A stretch of DNA of 41,227 nucleotides from a virus. Numbering within the stretch: the first letter of the stretch is position 1; the number at the start of each line of letters is the position of its first letter. The translations under genes and the position numbers were made by a program. This document shows, piece by piece, positions 24,729 through 33,443 of the stretch. Under the pieces are notes generated by a model that saw only the letters and a list, made by a program, of their open reading frames with translations, did no database searches and was not told the DNA's origin. The stretch covers positions 1 to 41,227 of IMG/VR virus record IMGVR_UViG_3300047494_000137, one strand, 5' to 3'.

Positions 24729-26342
24729 TTATATAACTGTTGTTACATTTACTGTTATATAAATAGGTCCACCTGCATACGTATACCAGATATTAACACC
24801 GCTTAAAGTTCTATTTGCTATATCTGTTGCAGATGCAGTTATAGGAGCTATAAAGTATCCAGTATTGTATAAAATAGGTGAAATATCATATCCAGCTTGT
24901 GAAATTAATGTTTGTTTTTCAGAATCACTTAATTGTATATTATTTTGTACTGTACCATTTTGTAACCCAAGAGTAAATATGGGTTCAAGTACTGCATTTA
25001 CTATAGACAATCTATTATATGGAATAGAATTAACTGATTGCATTAAATTAGCTATATTATATTGACATTGATCACGTATCCAAGTATATCCAAGGTATAT
25101 ATCAGCAAAATTATAATTACCACCAATAACACCAGTTTGAAACCATTGAAAATTATTGGCACGTGTATTTAAATTAATATATGAATTAGAATTGTAAGTG
25201 TTTAATAATAAATCTAAATCACTTTGATTAGTAATAATTGGAGTAATTCCTGGGTAAATAGTTGAATTAAGTTGTATAATTCCATTTCCATTAGTTGCAT
25301 CAAAATTATTACTTGCTAATGTTCCTGCTACTCCAAATATTAACCCAATAGTAGTTGGATTAATGATAAATTCCTTTATATTAGTATTTAAAGTCCAAGG
25401 AGTTACTGTATTTTGCCCATATCCAGCATTTATTAAAACTGTTTTTAATGGTGCAGTAATAGGAGAAGTAGTACCACCAATTGTATCATAAAATAAAGGT
25501 AAAAAAGGTTGTGTTTGTGATGCATTCCAAGCAGTAATACCTAATACAATAGCATAATTTGGATCTGAATTAACATCAAAATTACATATTACAGTAAACC
25601 AATTTTGTGATAAATTTATTATTGAAGTCATAATTTGCGCCGGAGTTTGCGCTGCCAAACCTTGTGATAATATAGCTCCTGTTGATAAAGTAATTTTCAT
25701 TTTTTGAGCTAATTGATCAGCACCAAGAGATGCGCTGTTAGTTATATAAGAAACTGTATTAGCACCAGTATAAGGAAATGTAATAGTAAACGCGTTAGTG
25801 GTTGTATCAAAAGTTACTAATGCTCCGGAAAAACCAGCAACAGCTTGTATAGCTGTTTGAATTGTTGCAGCCATAGCTAAAAAACTTGCTTTTCCTGCCA
25901 AATTAATACCAGTTACTGCTGTTGAAACTCCATTAAAATTAAGATTCAATGTACCTGCAGTTACAGCTTGCAATAATGCTAAATCTGTAGATAATGATAA
26001 TGAGGAACCACGAGTAAAAGCTGGCGTATTTGCTGACACATATCTATAAAAAAGTATACTAGAAGGTTTTTGACCATTACCTTTATTCTGACTACCTGCA
26101 AAATAATATCTTGCATTAGTACCATCTACATATTGAAAAGTTGTATCATTTGGATTTGTAGTATTTCCAAAATATGAGGTTACTGCTGCCAATGAGGAAA
26201 ACTGTTGTACTGTTCCAGTTGGCAATATAGGATTCTGAGTTAAAACTAATAATTGTGGATTATATCCTGTAGATACTGGTGCTACGACACTACCATTTAC
26301 ATTAACAAATGTATCCATCGAGGCTGCTGTTTGTGCTGGCAT
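24729..26342 (-). CDS. Tail sheath protein (DUF3383)
   Basis: A 537-aa protein of the DUF3383 contractile sheath family. Recognisable parts are the N-terminal VAAVTSYFGNT-like turn (FSSLAAVTSYFG), FQYVDGTNARYYFAGSQ and SSILFYRYV (about 65-105). The central LNLNFNGVSTAV domain, NWFTVICNFD, and the C-terminal RDQCQYNIANLMQSVNSIPY with the long FTLGLQNG-IQLSDSEKQ segment are also typical. Its presence defines the phage as a myovirus type. Confidence 0.9.
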   Translation of the reverse strand: MPAQTAASMDTFVNVNGSVVAPVSTGYNPQLLVLTQNPILPTGTVQQFSSLAAVTSYFGNTTNPNDTTFQYVDGTNARYYFAGSQNKGNGQKPSSILFYRYVSANTPAFTRGSSLSLSTDLALLQAVTAGTLNLNFNGVSTAVTGINLAGKASFLAMAATIQTAIQAVAGFSGALVTFDTTTNAFTITFPYTGANTVSYITNSASLGADQLAQKMKITLSTGAILSQGLAAQTPAQIMTSIINLSQNWFTVICNFDVNSDPNYAIVLGITAWNASQTQPFLPLFYDTIGGTTSPITAPLKTVLINAGYGQNTVTPWTLNTNIKEFIINPTTIGLIFGVAGTLASNNFDATNGNGIIQLNSTIYPGITPIITNQSDLDLLLNTYNSNSYINLNTRANNFQWFQTGVIGGNYNFADIYLGYTWIRDQCQYNIANLMQSVNSIPYNRLSIVNAVLEPIFTLGLQNGTVQNNIQLSDSEKQTLISQAGYDISPILYNTGYFIAPITASATDIANRTLSGVNIWYTYAGGPIYITVNVTTVI

Positions 26343-26352
26343 AATTGCTCCT

Positions 26353-26892
26353 TTATTGCTGGCTATTTGCCAAATATAGATTAAAATCTACAACATTAAA
26401 ATCTGGTATAGTAATAGTGTTAACTACATTATTAAATACTTCTAACTTAAGTAAATATCTTTTGTTATACATATCACGTCCAAAAATATCTGTAAAGTCT
26501 TCTATTGTTTTAACTTTATGTACTGAACATGCATAATTATTCATATTCCAATACATATTTGCATATCCATTTTGACATAATGTATTTAATATTCTACAAT
26601 TATTTTCTGCATTATTTCCATACATATCAATATGAAATAATGTACTCATTATACCTGTATATGTATTTGCTTTTGTTGTTGTATTAAAATTTGGTTCTAT
26701 TCCTAAAGACATATTTTTATCACTTAATGTAGTTAATATAACATAATTATTGGTTATAGGTGGAACTAATTTATTATCATAACCTCTAAAAATTGGTGTA
26801 ATGCTATTATTATCAGTATTTGTATATGATGCATAATCTACTGGAAATAACGTTTTTATTAAATTAATTATCGCTAAATATAAATTATCCAT
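26353..26892 (-). CDS. Neck/tail terminator protein (gp12/LIC_12616-like)
   Basis: A 179-aa protein. YVILTTLSDKNMSLGIEPNF, then FHIDMYGNNAENNCRILNTL and RDMYNKRYLLKLEVFNNV, is the pattern of the neck terminator family (gp12-like/LIC_12616), which caps the tail and joins it to the head. It lies directly upstream of the sheath gene and abuts the stopper-like gene (TAATG overlap). Confidence 0.75.
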   Translation of the reverse strand: MDNLYLAIINLIKTLFPVDYASYTNTDNNSITPIFRGYDNKLVPPITNNYVILTTLSDKNMSLGIEPNFNTTTKANTYTGIMSTLFHIDMYGNNAENNCRILNTLCQNGYANMYWNMNNYACSVHKVKTIEDFTDIFGRDMYNKRYLLKLEVFNNVVNTITIPDFNVVDFNLYLANSQQ

Positions 26893-27278
26893 TAACCACT
26901 CACAAAATCTGTAGATTCAGCGCCAATAACTTTAACCCATCCAGTATTAAAATTATATTCAACTTCTACAATTTTATAATATAAACTATTCCAAATTATA
27001 TAATCACCATTAGTACCTAAATTTCTATTTAACCCAGTTAAATTTGTGCTATTTAGATAAAACTTTTTATATACTCTATTATGTTGATAAAAATCTTTAT
27101 GAATTAATTTTTGTGTATTTTGTAAATGTATTTGTGCTACAGTTGTTATTTGTGTATATGTACTTACAATATTAAAATTGCTATCTTGGGAAGTTACAGG
27201 TAAGCAAATTATTATTTCTTGATTAGCAACTACTCCATTAATTAAAGGATTTACTATACTATGTAAATTTAAACTCAT
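26892..27278 (-). CDS. Head-tail stopper-like protein
   Basis: A 128-aa beta-rich protein (IHKDFYQHNRVYKKFYLNST, then DYIIWNSLYYKIVEVEYNFN, then GWVKVIGAE) in the stopper position between the gp10-like and terminator genes. The C-terminal DxxxWNxxxYKIVxVExxxxxGWVKVxG is characteristic of this unnamed neck group. Overlaps of 1-4 nt on both sides show it belongs to the neck operon. Family naming is by position and pattern. Confidence 0.65.
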   Translation of the reverse strand: MSLNLHSIVNPLINGVVANQEIIICLPVTSQDSNFNIVSTYTQITTVAQIHLQNTQKLIHKDFYQHNRVYKKFYLNSTNLTGLNRNLGTNGDYIIWNSLYYKIVEVEYNFNTGWVKVIGAESTDFVSG

Positions 27279-27745
27279 TGTTTTATTACCGATTCAATTG
27301 AATTATACATTTTACCAGTATCAATTAAAGGTTTATTATTACCTTTAATTTGTGCTATATGTTGCGGATTTCTTTCAAAATCATTATTTTTAATAGTATT
27401 TTTAATGTCATTTTCAATAATTTTACTTAATTTATATAATGAATTAAAAGGCTGATTACGAATTAATAAAAAGTCTAACATTTTACGCCATTTATTTTTA
27501 TTTTCATTAATAGTAGTTTGCATAAAAGGTCTAGGTATAATATTTATTGTATCTCCTAAATTAATATTTGCTTTTTTTGCTCGTAATTTATATTCATTAG
27601 ATACTGGATATATACCACCATATTCATTCATCTTAGCTATTTTAGCCATTTCATTATCTAAAAATCCAACTTTTAAAATTATATTATTTTTAGGTAATTT
27701 ATTAATTTTAGCATTTAAATTTTTAAGGGTAATTTGCAAAGCCAT
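27275..27745 (-). CDS. Neck/tail completion protein (HK97 gp10-like)
   Basis: I place the start at ATG 27745 (MALQITLKNLNAKINKLP), giving 156 aa. The longer frame to 27814 would mostly overlap the adaptor gene. VGFLDNEMAKIAKMNEYGG, then IIPRPFMQTTINENK, then NKPLIDTGKMYNSIESVI, is the usual set of HK97 gp10/Mu gpG-like proteins. It acts in head-tail joining. Confidence 0.75.
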   Translation of the reverse strand: MALQITLKNLNAKINKLPKNNIILKVGFLDNEMAKIAKMNEYGGIYPVSNEYKLRAKKANINLGDTINIIPRPFMQTTINENKNKWRKMLDFLLIRNQPFNSLYKLSKIIENDIKNTIKNNDFERNPQHIAQIKGNNKPLIDTGKMYNSIESVIKQ

Positions 27746-28358
27746 ATATATTATTCCAACCCTGATTAAATATTCCATTATAAGGATTACTAATAAACGC
27801 AGTAAATCCTCCACGTTGTCTTATTAATTGCCATATACGTGCACCATAAGGGCTTTGGTTCCACCAAGTGCTATTTACAGTATCCATATAAGATGTTCCA
27901 GCTGATACATCACCTTCTGTAGCTTGATTTAATCTACCAACTATACCGCTATTATAAGTGCTTAGTACATGTGCTAAAATAATATTCGCCCAATAATAAG
28001 TGATTGGTTGACCAACATTTAACCATTGCATTAATAAACTATTGAAACTTACTATATCATAATAATTAAATATAATTGGTCCTGCACCAAAATCCACTGT
28101 ACCTGCCACAATACATAAATAACTTGTATTTAATTGAGGTATGTTATTTGCTAAAGTAGGAGTATTTGTAGTAGCATTCCAACTATTTATGGTATTTGTT
28201 GTATAATTAATAGGTGTATTATCTTTAAATATTGATAATACTTTATTTCCTAAAATTGCAACTTCATTGTTCCAAATATTAGTTAATTGTTCATCCGTCC
28301 AATTTGTAACTAGATTTGGATAACTTGTTCTAAATAAAGTTGGATTGAAAGGTAACAT
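27723..28358 (-). CDS. Head-tail adaptor (DUF4054-like)
   Basis: A 211-aa protein. FRTSYPNLVTNWTDEQLTNI at the N-terminus, a central YYWANIILAHVLSTYNS helix, and C-terminal EGDVSAGTSYMDTVNSTWWN and SPYGARIWQLIRQR match DUF4054-type adaptors, which bind under the portal. There is an unusual insert in the middle (about 55-110; VAGTVDFGAGPIIFNYYDIV) that looks like a small fibre-type beta module. Confidence 0.78.
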   Translation of the reverse strand: MLPFNPTLFRTSYPNLVTNWTDEQLTNIWNNEVAILGNKVLSIFKDNTPINYTTNTINSWNATTNTPTLANNIPQLNTSYLCIVAGTVDFGAGPIIFNYYDIVSFNSLLMQWLNVGQPITYYWANIILAHVLSTYNSGIVGRLNQATEGDVSAGTSYMDTVNSTWWNQSPYGARIWQLIRQRGGFTAFISNPYNGIFNQGWNNIYGFANYP

Positions 28359-28834
28359 TAATTTATCATATCAATAAAACTTAATTTTTTAGGATCTGGA
28401 AAATTATGGATTTTTAATGCATCATTTATTTCCAAAGGTCTAGATCCAGTAGGAATATTATTTAATCCTTTTTCCTTTAATTTTGCTTTAGCTTTATTTA
28501 AAGCTGATAATTGAGTTTTTTCAACAAAAATTACATCATTAATAAAGTAAGAATTTGAAGCTCCATGTTCAGCAAATAAATGTTCGCATTTATTATCTTC
28601 AACTTCTGTTATAGCAAAATGATCCCCATAATAAATATTAACATAATCAGTAATATTTTTATTATGTTTAGATAAATAACCATAAATAACAACACTACTT
28701 AAAGGTGGAACTCTTTCTGCACCTTTAGTAGGATTATTTTCATATTCATGCATTCTGTATATTTCAAACTTATTACCATTAGCTTTATGTAAATCAAATC
28801 TTTGACTTTGTTCATGAAAACTTACTACAAACAT
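28358..28834 (-). CDS. Unknown head-region protein, 158 aa
   Basis: I chose ATG 28834 (MFVVSFHEQSQRFDLHKANG) because AGGAAG stands 7 nt before it. The longer frame from 28864 would overlap the upstream gene's stop. The protein is soluble and charged; the parts PLSSVVIYGYLSKHNKNITD and HFAITEVEDNKCEHLFAEHG are not a family I recognise. It lies between the head-fibre-like gene and the adaptor. Could be a minor head or connector protein. Confidence 0.55.
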   Translation of the reverse strand: MFVVSFHEQSQRFDLHKANGNKFEIYRMHEYENNPTKGAERVPPLSSVVIYGYLSKHNKNITDYVNIYYGDHFAITEVEDNKCEHLFAEHGASNSYFINDVIFVEKTQLSALNKAKAKLKEKGLNNIPTGSRPLEINDALKIHNFPDPKKLSFIDMIN

Positions 28835-28851
28835 ATTAATACTTCCTAAAA

Positions 28852-29577
28852 TTATACTTCCCATATTTGAAAATTACTAGCTGCAGAAAAACTTACAGTT
28901 CCAGTAAATCCACTGGCTTGAACATTTACACTTGGACTGGCAGCAGTTGTTTGTACTAATCCACTTAAAACAATTAACTGATTGGTAGCAGATGCACCAA
29001 CTGCAAATTGATTACTTACCACATTAGCATTATTACCACCTAATAAGAAATTACATCCACTTGAAGCACCGCTAGTTACAACTAAAGTTACTGACATTTG
29101 AAATACTTTACCTAATGGTATATTAATATTAGGATTAGTTATTGTAATATCACTAGAAGCTGTAGAAGTAACGCCGGTTAAAAGTACTGGCCCATTAGCT
29201 GTAACTGTACCCGACATCTTTATAAATGCAAATGAATTAAATGACAAATAGTTAAATGCTTGTAATATAGTACTACTTGCACTTGGGACACCAGAAGCTG
29301 GTGCAAAACCTGTTAAAGTAGTTCCAAGTACGTTTGTTGCCCCTCCTCCTCCTAAAGTATATAATGCGGTTGCACTTGCATCAGTATTAGGAGTTTTATA
29401 TGTAATAGGATTTGTAGCAGGTGTTACCGCTGTACCAAAAGCACGATATTCATAAACCACACCATTATATAATACTTGTGGATAAGTTACCTCTAAACCA
29501 CCATTAACAATAATAGGCTTATATTGAACTAAATTACTAAATGTTTTATAAGCTGATTGTAATATAATTGCTGCCAT
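28852..29577 (-). CDS. Head fibre/decoration-like protein
   Basis: A 241-aa Thr/Ser/Ala-rich structural protein directly after the major capsid gene. VVYEYRAFGTAVTPATNP and GTTLTGFAPASGVPSASSTI followed by LQAFNYLSFN is the LTGFxxxxGxxxxxDTILQAxNxL element that recurs in phage fibres. The C-terminal half is a beta-sandwich-like domain (GKVFQMSVTLVVTSGASSGC...). Its place suggests a fibre or decoration on the capsid surface rather than the tail. Confidence 0.6.
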   Translation of the reverse strand: MAAIILQSAYKTFSNLVQYKPIIVNGGLEVTYPQVLYNGVVYEYRAFGTAVTPATNPITYKTPNTDASATALYTLGGGGATNVLGTTLTGFAPASGVPSASSTILQAFNYLSFNSFAFIKMSGTVTANGPVLLTGVTSTASSDITITNPNINIPLGKVFQMSVTLVVTSGASSGCNFLLGGNNANVVSNQFAVGASATNQLIVLSGLVQTTAASPSVNVQASGFTGTVSFSAASNFQIWEV

Positions 29578-29579
29578 AA

Positions 29580-30815
29580 TTATACTCCCGACATTACTTG
29601 AACACCTAGAGGATTTGTTATAATTACACCAGCTAAACCATAACTCACTTTTTCTTGATATGAGCTTGCTAATCTAACTGTACCATGACTATTATATAAG
29701 GTAGTATATGCATTTAATACAGATGGTTGTCCTTTAATATTATCAAATATTAACACTACTTGATTAGGAGTAACTGAACCAATTGGAGTTCCTGTACCTT
29801 GTAACAATGGAGCTTGAATAATTTCAAGGTTAGGAAAAGAATCTTTAAGCCATTGTTTAAACGGTATATTACCTAAAGGTGCAGTAATTAAAGTTAGATA
29901 AACATATACAGAAGGTGGAACTAATAAATAACATTTTTCATCAGTACCAACATTACCGCCTGCACGAGCTAAAACTGTCCCATATAAATATGATATATCT
30001 GCAATAATTTCAAAATATGTAGCATATTGCCATAAAGTTTGTGAGCTACCTGCTGGAGCAGCTGCTTTAATACCTGCTTGAATAGTAGGTGCTAAACCAG
30101 GATCGTTTAATAATCCAAATACTTGCATATTTTCTGAATAGCCATAAAATCCAATTGCATCTTGATGTAATTTAATTTGCTCCATTACTGATTGGCGCAT
30201 ATAATTAATGTAATCAATCTTAGCTATTGAAAATTGTGCTACTGTTAAATCACCATAAATTAACGGATGTTCAAAATATACTACTTGTCTATTAATCCAG
30301 TTTACATTAATTGAAGTATTACCTTGTAACCCATAATCGCTATAAAGAGCTGGTAACCCTGTAAAAGTTACTACAGGAATTACTATGTTTGTTACACCCC
30401 AAACACCTTGTTGAAAATCATGTGTAACTCTATCAATTACAATTGCACGAGTAATAACTTCAAATACTCTTGTTGTCCATACTGTAGTAAGATATTGAGG
30501 TACACCTTCAGAACTTACAGAAAATGCATCATTGAATTGGTTATAAATACTTCTTACATGTTCATTATTTTGAGCAATTATAAGATTATTACTTATATCA
30601 CCATATACACTGTCATGTAAAGATACGCCAGCAGTTTTTTGTGTTTGCACTAAATACTGAGGTTCATATTTTAAACTATTACCATATTGTATAACAGAAT
30701 TTTTATGAATTAATCTTTGTTTTATATTTGAATTATAAAGTGATTGTGCAGCCGAATCAGAAAATATACTATCTTCTATGTCTCGGCTAGTGTATTTAAA
30801 TTGTTCTAAATTCAT
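29580..30815 (-). CDS. Major capsid protein (DUF2184-like)
   Basis: A 411-aa protein in the capsid position after the cement gene. An N-terminal helical arm is followed by QTQKTAGVSLHDSVYGD, TTRVFEVITRAIVIDRVTHD and the long helix YINYMRQSVMEQIKLHQDAI with GFYGYSENMQVFGLLNDPGL, which is the DUF2184 HK97-fold capsid pattern. The domain ends with LDAY-like VLNAYTTLYNSHGTVRLASS and SYGLAGVIITNPLGVQ. AGGAG precedes the start. Confidence 0.88.
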   Translation of the reverse strand: MNLEQFKYTSRDIEDSIFSDSAAQSLYNSNIKQRLIHKNSVIQYGNSLKYEPQYLVQTQKTAGVSLHDSVYGDISNNLIIAQNNEHVRSIYNQFNDAFSVSSEGVPQYLTTVWTTRVFEVITRAIVIDRVTHDFQQGVWGVTNIVIPVVTFTGLPALYSDYGLQGNTSINVNWINRQVVYFEHPLIYGDLTVAQFSIAKIDYINYMRQSVMEQIKLHQDAIGFYGYSENMQVFGLLNDPGLAPTIQAGIKAAAPAGSSQTLWQYATYFEIIADISYLYGTVLARAGGNVGTDEKCYLLVPPSVYVYLTLITAPLGNIPFKQWLKDSFPNLEIIQAPLLQGTGTPIGSVTPNQVVLIFDNIKGQPSVLNAYTTLYNSHGTVRLASSYQEKVSYGLAGVIITNPLGVQVMSGV

Positions 30816-30825
30816 TATTCAACTC

Positions 30826-31425
30826 CTAGTAAGATAAAGAAGATTGTATATTAGAAATAGCCACTAATCCAGGAATTAATGTACCACCAGCATCATAAAC
30901 AGATGTAATATCAATTACGCGCCAAGCTGCTATGTTTGGACCAGTTATAACTTGAGTATATCCAGCAGGTATTGTTGTAGAAGTTTGGCTTGCCAAAGCT
31001 CCAGTAGTATTATTAATTAATACAATATCATTATATAATACTGGACCTGCACCTGCATTATTTAAAGATGGACAAATTGCTCCAAAAGTTCCTGTTGAGA
31101 AGTATATTAATTGATAACCTTGTGCTACTTGCGCATTCCAACCTTGTAAAAAATTACCATATGGCCATACTGTAGATTGTGTACGAGCAACAAATCCTAA
31201 TAATATACCACTAGGACTATCTGCAAGTAATGGAGTACATGTTTGACTATCAACAAACCAAGTGAAACTTCCAATAGCTTGAGGTATACTACTATTAATA
31301 TTTACTACATTACCTTGAGAAGGATTATATAAATTTTTATTACCAATCATATCTCCTGCAAGATATTGTGGCACTCCATTTGGTGTTATGTTTACACTCT
31401 GTTGAAATCCAGCTGATACAGCCAT
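30826..31425 (-). CDS. Capsid cement/structural protein
   Basis: A 199-aa beta-rich protein between the protease/scaffold and major capsid genes. QQSVNITPNGVPQYLAGDMI, then PLLADSPSGILLGFVARTQS and YTQVITGPNIAAWRVIDI, match the cement or structural proteins that lie before DUF2184 capsids. A perfect AGGAGG stands before the ATG, in line with high-level expression. The exact number and place on the capsid cannot be told. Confidence 0.75.
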   Translation of the reverse strand: MAVSAGFQQSVNITPNGVPQYLAGDMIGNKNLYNPSQGNVVNINSSIPQAIGSFTWFVDSQTCTPLLADSPSGILLGFVARTQSTVWPYGNFLQGWNAQVAQGYQLIYFSTGTFGAICPSLNNAGAGPVLYNDIVLINNTTGALASQTSTTIPAGYTQVITGPNIAAWRVIDITSVYDAGGTLIPGLVAISNIQSSLSY

Positions 31426-31426
31426 A

Positions 31427-32377
31427 TTAGTTACCTCCTAATTTTTTAATATTTTCAACAGTATAAACAAATTTATTACTGTTATTTTGACTATCATTCA
31501 TATTACCATAATATTTGTTATTATTATTTTGAGTTCTAAAAGATGCGTGTGCTAATGTTTCAATCATGATTTTTTGAACATCATAAGGAGAATATTCAAC
31601 ATTATAGCCTAACTTTTGTAAAGTATCATTTAATAAATCTTCTTTATCAAGTTCTAATGCACTATCAGATAAAGTATGTCCTCTTACTTTAGCACATAAA
31701 TTTTGTATATTACGTGTTTCTCTAATTTCTTCATTAACAGCATCTTTTATAGCTTTTTTATCTACTACACGACGATTTGCTTTATATCCACGGCCATATT
31801 CATTATAATATTCATCATCAGATTTTTTATATTTTTTATCATCTGATTTTTTCTCTTTTTTCTCGTATTCTTCTTCTTCGTCATTATAACGTTTACGCTT
31901 ATCATTAGTATGTTCTTTTTCATACTCATGTTCATCATCAGCACGATTACGCATCATTTTGCGATCGTCACTTTTTTTGTCTTTTTTATTATATTCTTTT
32001 TCTTCTTCTTCATCGTTAGATTTTTTATTTTTACGTCTAAAATAACGTTTATCATCCATCTCTTCTTCATCTTTTTCATCATCAGCATGGTGATAATTTT
32101 TATTTTGTTTCATTTTATTCATATGCATTAATTCTTCTCTACTCATCTCTTCATCATCCATGTCGCATTCTTCATCTTTCATAACACGACGTTTACTATT
32201 ACCCATTTCTTTCATATATTTACCTTCAGTATTTATTCCACCAATATGTGAAGTACCTTTATGACTATAAGAAGTTCCACCTTTATCATTTAAAAGCATA
32301 ACTTGTTCAACTTGACTATCATTGATAGCATTAATTCCAAAAATACCTTTTAAAGTACTTTTAATAAGCTCTTTCAT
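31427..32377 (-). CDS. Possible internally started scaffold (nested in protease gene)
   Basis: Met199 of the protease gene (MKELIKSTLKGIFGINAIND...) has AAAAAGG 7 nt upstream, a site as good as those of true starts here. It begins just after the DUF2213 domain. The 316-aa product would be a free scaffold without the protease, as with lambda Nu3 inside gene C. This is inferred from the ribosome site and domain border. Confidence 0.5.
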   Translation of the reverse strand: MKELIKSTLKGIFGINAINDSQVEQVMLLNDKGGTSYSHKGTSHIGGINTEGKYMKEMGNSKRRVMKDEECDMDDEEMSREELMHMNKMKQNKNYHHADDEKDEEEMDDKRYFRRKNKKSNDEEEEKEYNKKDKKSDDRKMMRNRADDEHEYEKEHTNDKRKRYNDEEEEYEKKEKKSDDKKYKKSDDEYYNEYGRGYKANRRVVDKKAIKDAVNEEIRETRNIQNLCAKVRGHTLSDSALELDKEDLLNDTLQKLGYNVEYSPYDVQKIMIETLAHASFRTQNNNNKYYGNMNDSQNNSNKFVYTVENIKKLGGN

Positions 32378-32971
32378 ATAATTACCTTTTTTAAATGTTT
32401 TATCACTATCTGACAACATAGCTGATCTAACTCTACCTTTTTCTACAAGTGCTAAATGATCTAATTTTAAATCTTTAATTTTAAGATCATAAGCCATATT
32501 ATTAAATACACCTTTTTCGAATACTGGCGTATAATCATAAGAACATGACAAACAACGCTTACCAAATTGTCCTCGGCTTTTTGTTGCCATTTCTATGTCT
32601 TTTAACGCCTTTTTATCCGTAATAAATACTGTATTTTTAACCTTATAGCCATCAATAATAGCGCTTTCACCTGTTGCACCAACTGCATGTTTACGATTGT
32701 CTTTTAGACCATTCATCGTATGATGATCGTCTATTAGATCAAGACCATTATATTGTGCTAGTACTTTTTGTATTTCTTCTAAAGGACGATAAACTTTATA
32801 TATTTGATCTGGTTTTAAATTAGCTTTTTGATAATCTTTTATTTCTTCACCCAGATATTCATTAACTGTAGCTTCTGTTAATATACAATTCTTTATTGCC
32901 ATCCGATTATCGGTTAGCATTTCACGATCTGAGTCGCTAATTAAATCAAAATCAACTGAATCATAAAGCAT
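31427..32971 (-). CDS. DUF2213 prohead protease fused to charged scaffold
   Basis: A 514-aa protein. Residues 1-190 are the DUF2213 domain (ILTEATVNEYLGEEI, LDLIDDHHTM, VGATGESAIIDGYKVKNTVF, CLSCSYDYTPVFEKGVFNNM, HLALVEKGRVRSA), a presumed prohead maturation protease with His and Ser candidates. Residues about 255-405 are a low-complexity D/E/K/R tract (DDEEMSREELMHMNKM, DDEKDEEEMDDKR). A helical tail (about 430-514) follows. This is the protease-scaffold organisation. A good internal start lies at 32377 (see the separate entry). Confidence 0.8.
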   Translation of the reverse strand: MLYDSVDFDLISDSDREMLTDNRMAIKNCILTEATVNEYLGEEIKDYQKANLKPDQIYKVYRPLEEIQKVLAQYNGLDLIDDHHTMNGLKDNRKHAVGATGESAIIDGYKVKNTVFITDKKALKDIEMATKSRGQFGKRCLSCSYDYTPVFEKGVFNNMAYDLKIKDLKLDHLALVEKGRVRSAMLSDSDKTFKKGNYMKELIKSTLKGIFGINAINDSQVEQVMLLNDKGGTSYSHKGTSHIGGINTEGKYMKEMGNSKRRVMKDEECDMDDEEMSREELMHMNKMKQNKNYHHADDEKDEEEMDDKRYFRRKNKKSNDEEEEKEYNKKDKKSDDRKMMRNRADDEHEYEKEHTNDKRKRYNDEEEEYEKKEKKSDDKKYKKSDDEYYNEYGRGYKANRRVVDKKAIKDAVNEEIRETRNIQNLCAKVRGHTLSDSALELDKEDLLNDTLQKLGYNVEYSPYDVQKIMIETLAHASFRTQNNNNKYYGNMNDSQNNSNKFVYTVENIKKLGGN

Positions 32972-32974
32972 ATA

Positions 32975-33145
32975 TTACTTTTTTTTACCATATATTTTTT
33001 CTAATGTGCCATTAGTATACGCATATTTATTATTAACTTTTTGATTATTATCAGCTTCTTTTTTAAGTTTTTCCCACATATTCTCAATTTTTTCTTCAGA
33101 TTTACCGCTAATTTTATGTAATTTTTTTATTTCTGCATTAGGCAT
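32975..33145 (-). CDS. Small basic helical protein, 56 aa
   Basis: ATG 33145 (MPNAEIKKLHKISGKSEEKI...) is chosen over an upstream TTG at 33157 because GGGGAT lies just before it. The product is Lys-rich and helical, with a short LHKISGKSEEKIENMWEKL helix pair. It lies immediately before the protease/scaffold gene. Similar short basic proteins often precede this head module in phages, but their role is unknown to me. Confidence 0.65.
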   Translation of the reverse strand: MPNAEIKKLHKISGKSEEKIENMWEKLKKEADNNQKVNNKYAYTNGTLEKIYGKKK

Positions 33146-33205
33146 TCTTATCCCCAATAGAATTTTATGTTATTTTATCACACAATTTGATAATTTTATA
33201 AATGT

Positions 33206-33235
33206 TTGACATATTGTGTTATAATGTGATATAAT
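33206..33235 (+). promoter_or_regulatory. Promoter of AlpA-like cassette with repeated operator-like motif
   Basis: TTGACA (33206-33211), 18-bp spacer, TATAAT (33230-33235). The spacer and -10 hold a tandem pair GTGTTATAAT / GTGATATAAT (33216-33225, 33226-33235; 9 of 10 match). An inverted relative, ATTGTGTGATAA on the minus strand, lies at 33173-33184. Such repeats suggest a repressor site, perhaps for the encoded AlpA-like protein. It drives the plus-strand pair antisense to the late operon. Confidence 0.7.
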
Positions 33236-33272
33236 TGCTTAAATTGGTAAATAATATTTTAGATATGGATAT

Positions 33273-33443
33273 ATGCAAATTTTAACAATTAAAGAAGTTT
33301 CTAAGTTAGTTAAATTATCTGTTGAAACTATACGCAAATTAAGAAAAATTGGCAAATTTCCTATACCTAAACAAACTATTTGTCGTGGTAAATTATTGTG
33401 GTTATTAACTGATATTGAAGATTGGATAAAAAATAATGTTTAA
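33273..33443 (+). CDS. AlpA-like HTH regulator, 56 aa
   Basis: A short ORF from ATG 33273 to TAA 33443. LTIKEVSKLVKLSVETIRKL is the helix-turn-helix, followed by IGKFPIPKQ...LLWLLTDIEDWIKNN, exactly the AlpA/excisionase layout (GRFPxPxxx...W...DI..WI). AlpA-type proteins activate or repress phage genes such as integrases. It lies downstream of a good promoter and its last codons overlap the start of the 166-aa gene (8 nt). Both genes oppose the surrounding late operon. Confidence 0.8.
   Translation: MQILTIKEVSKLVKLSVETIRKLRKIGKFPIPKQTICRGKLLWLLTDIEDWIKNNV

Noticed and set aside
27746-27814. N-terminal extension of the gp10-like protein
   Set aside because: The extra 23 residues overlap the adaptor gene, are hydrophobic and do not match the family; ATG 27745 begins exactly at the family's usual N-terminus.
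31910-32131. Plus-strand Phe/Ile-rich ORF resembling a membrane protein
   Set aside because: It is the antisense image of the D/E/K-rich scaffold tract, whose complement always reads as Phe/Ile/Ser.
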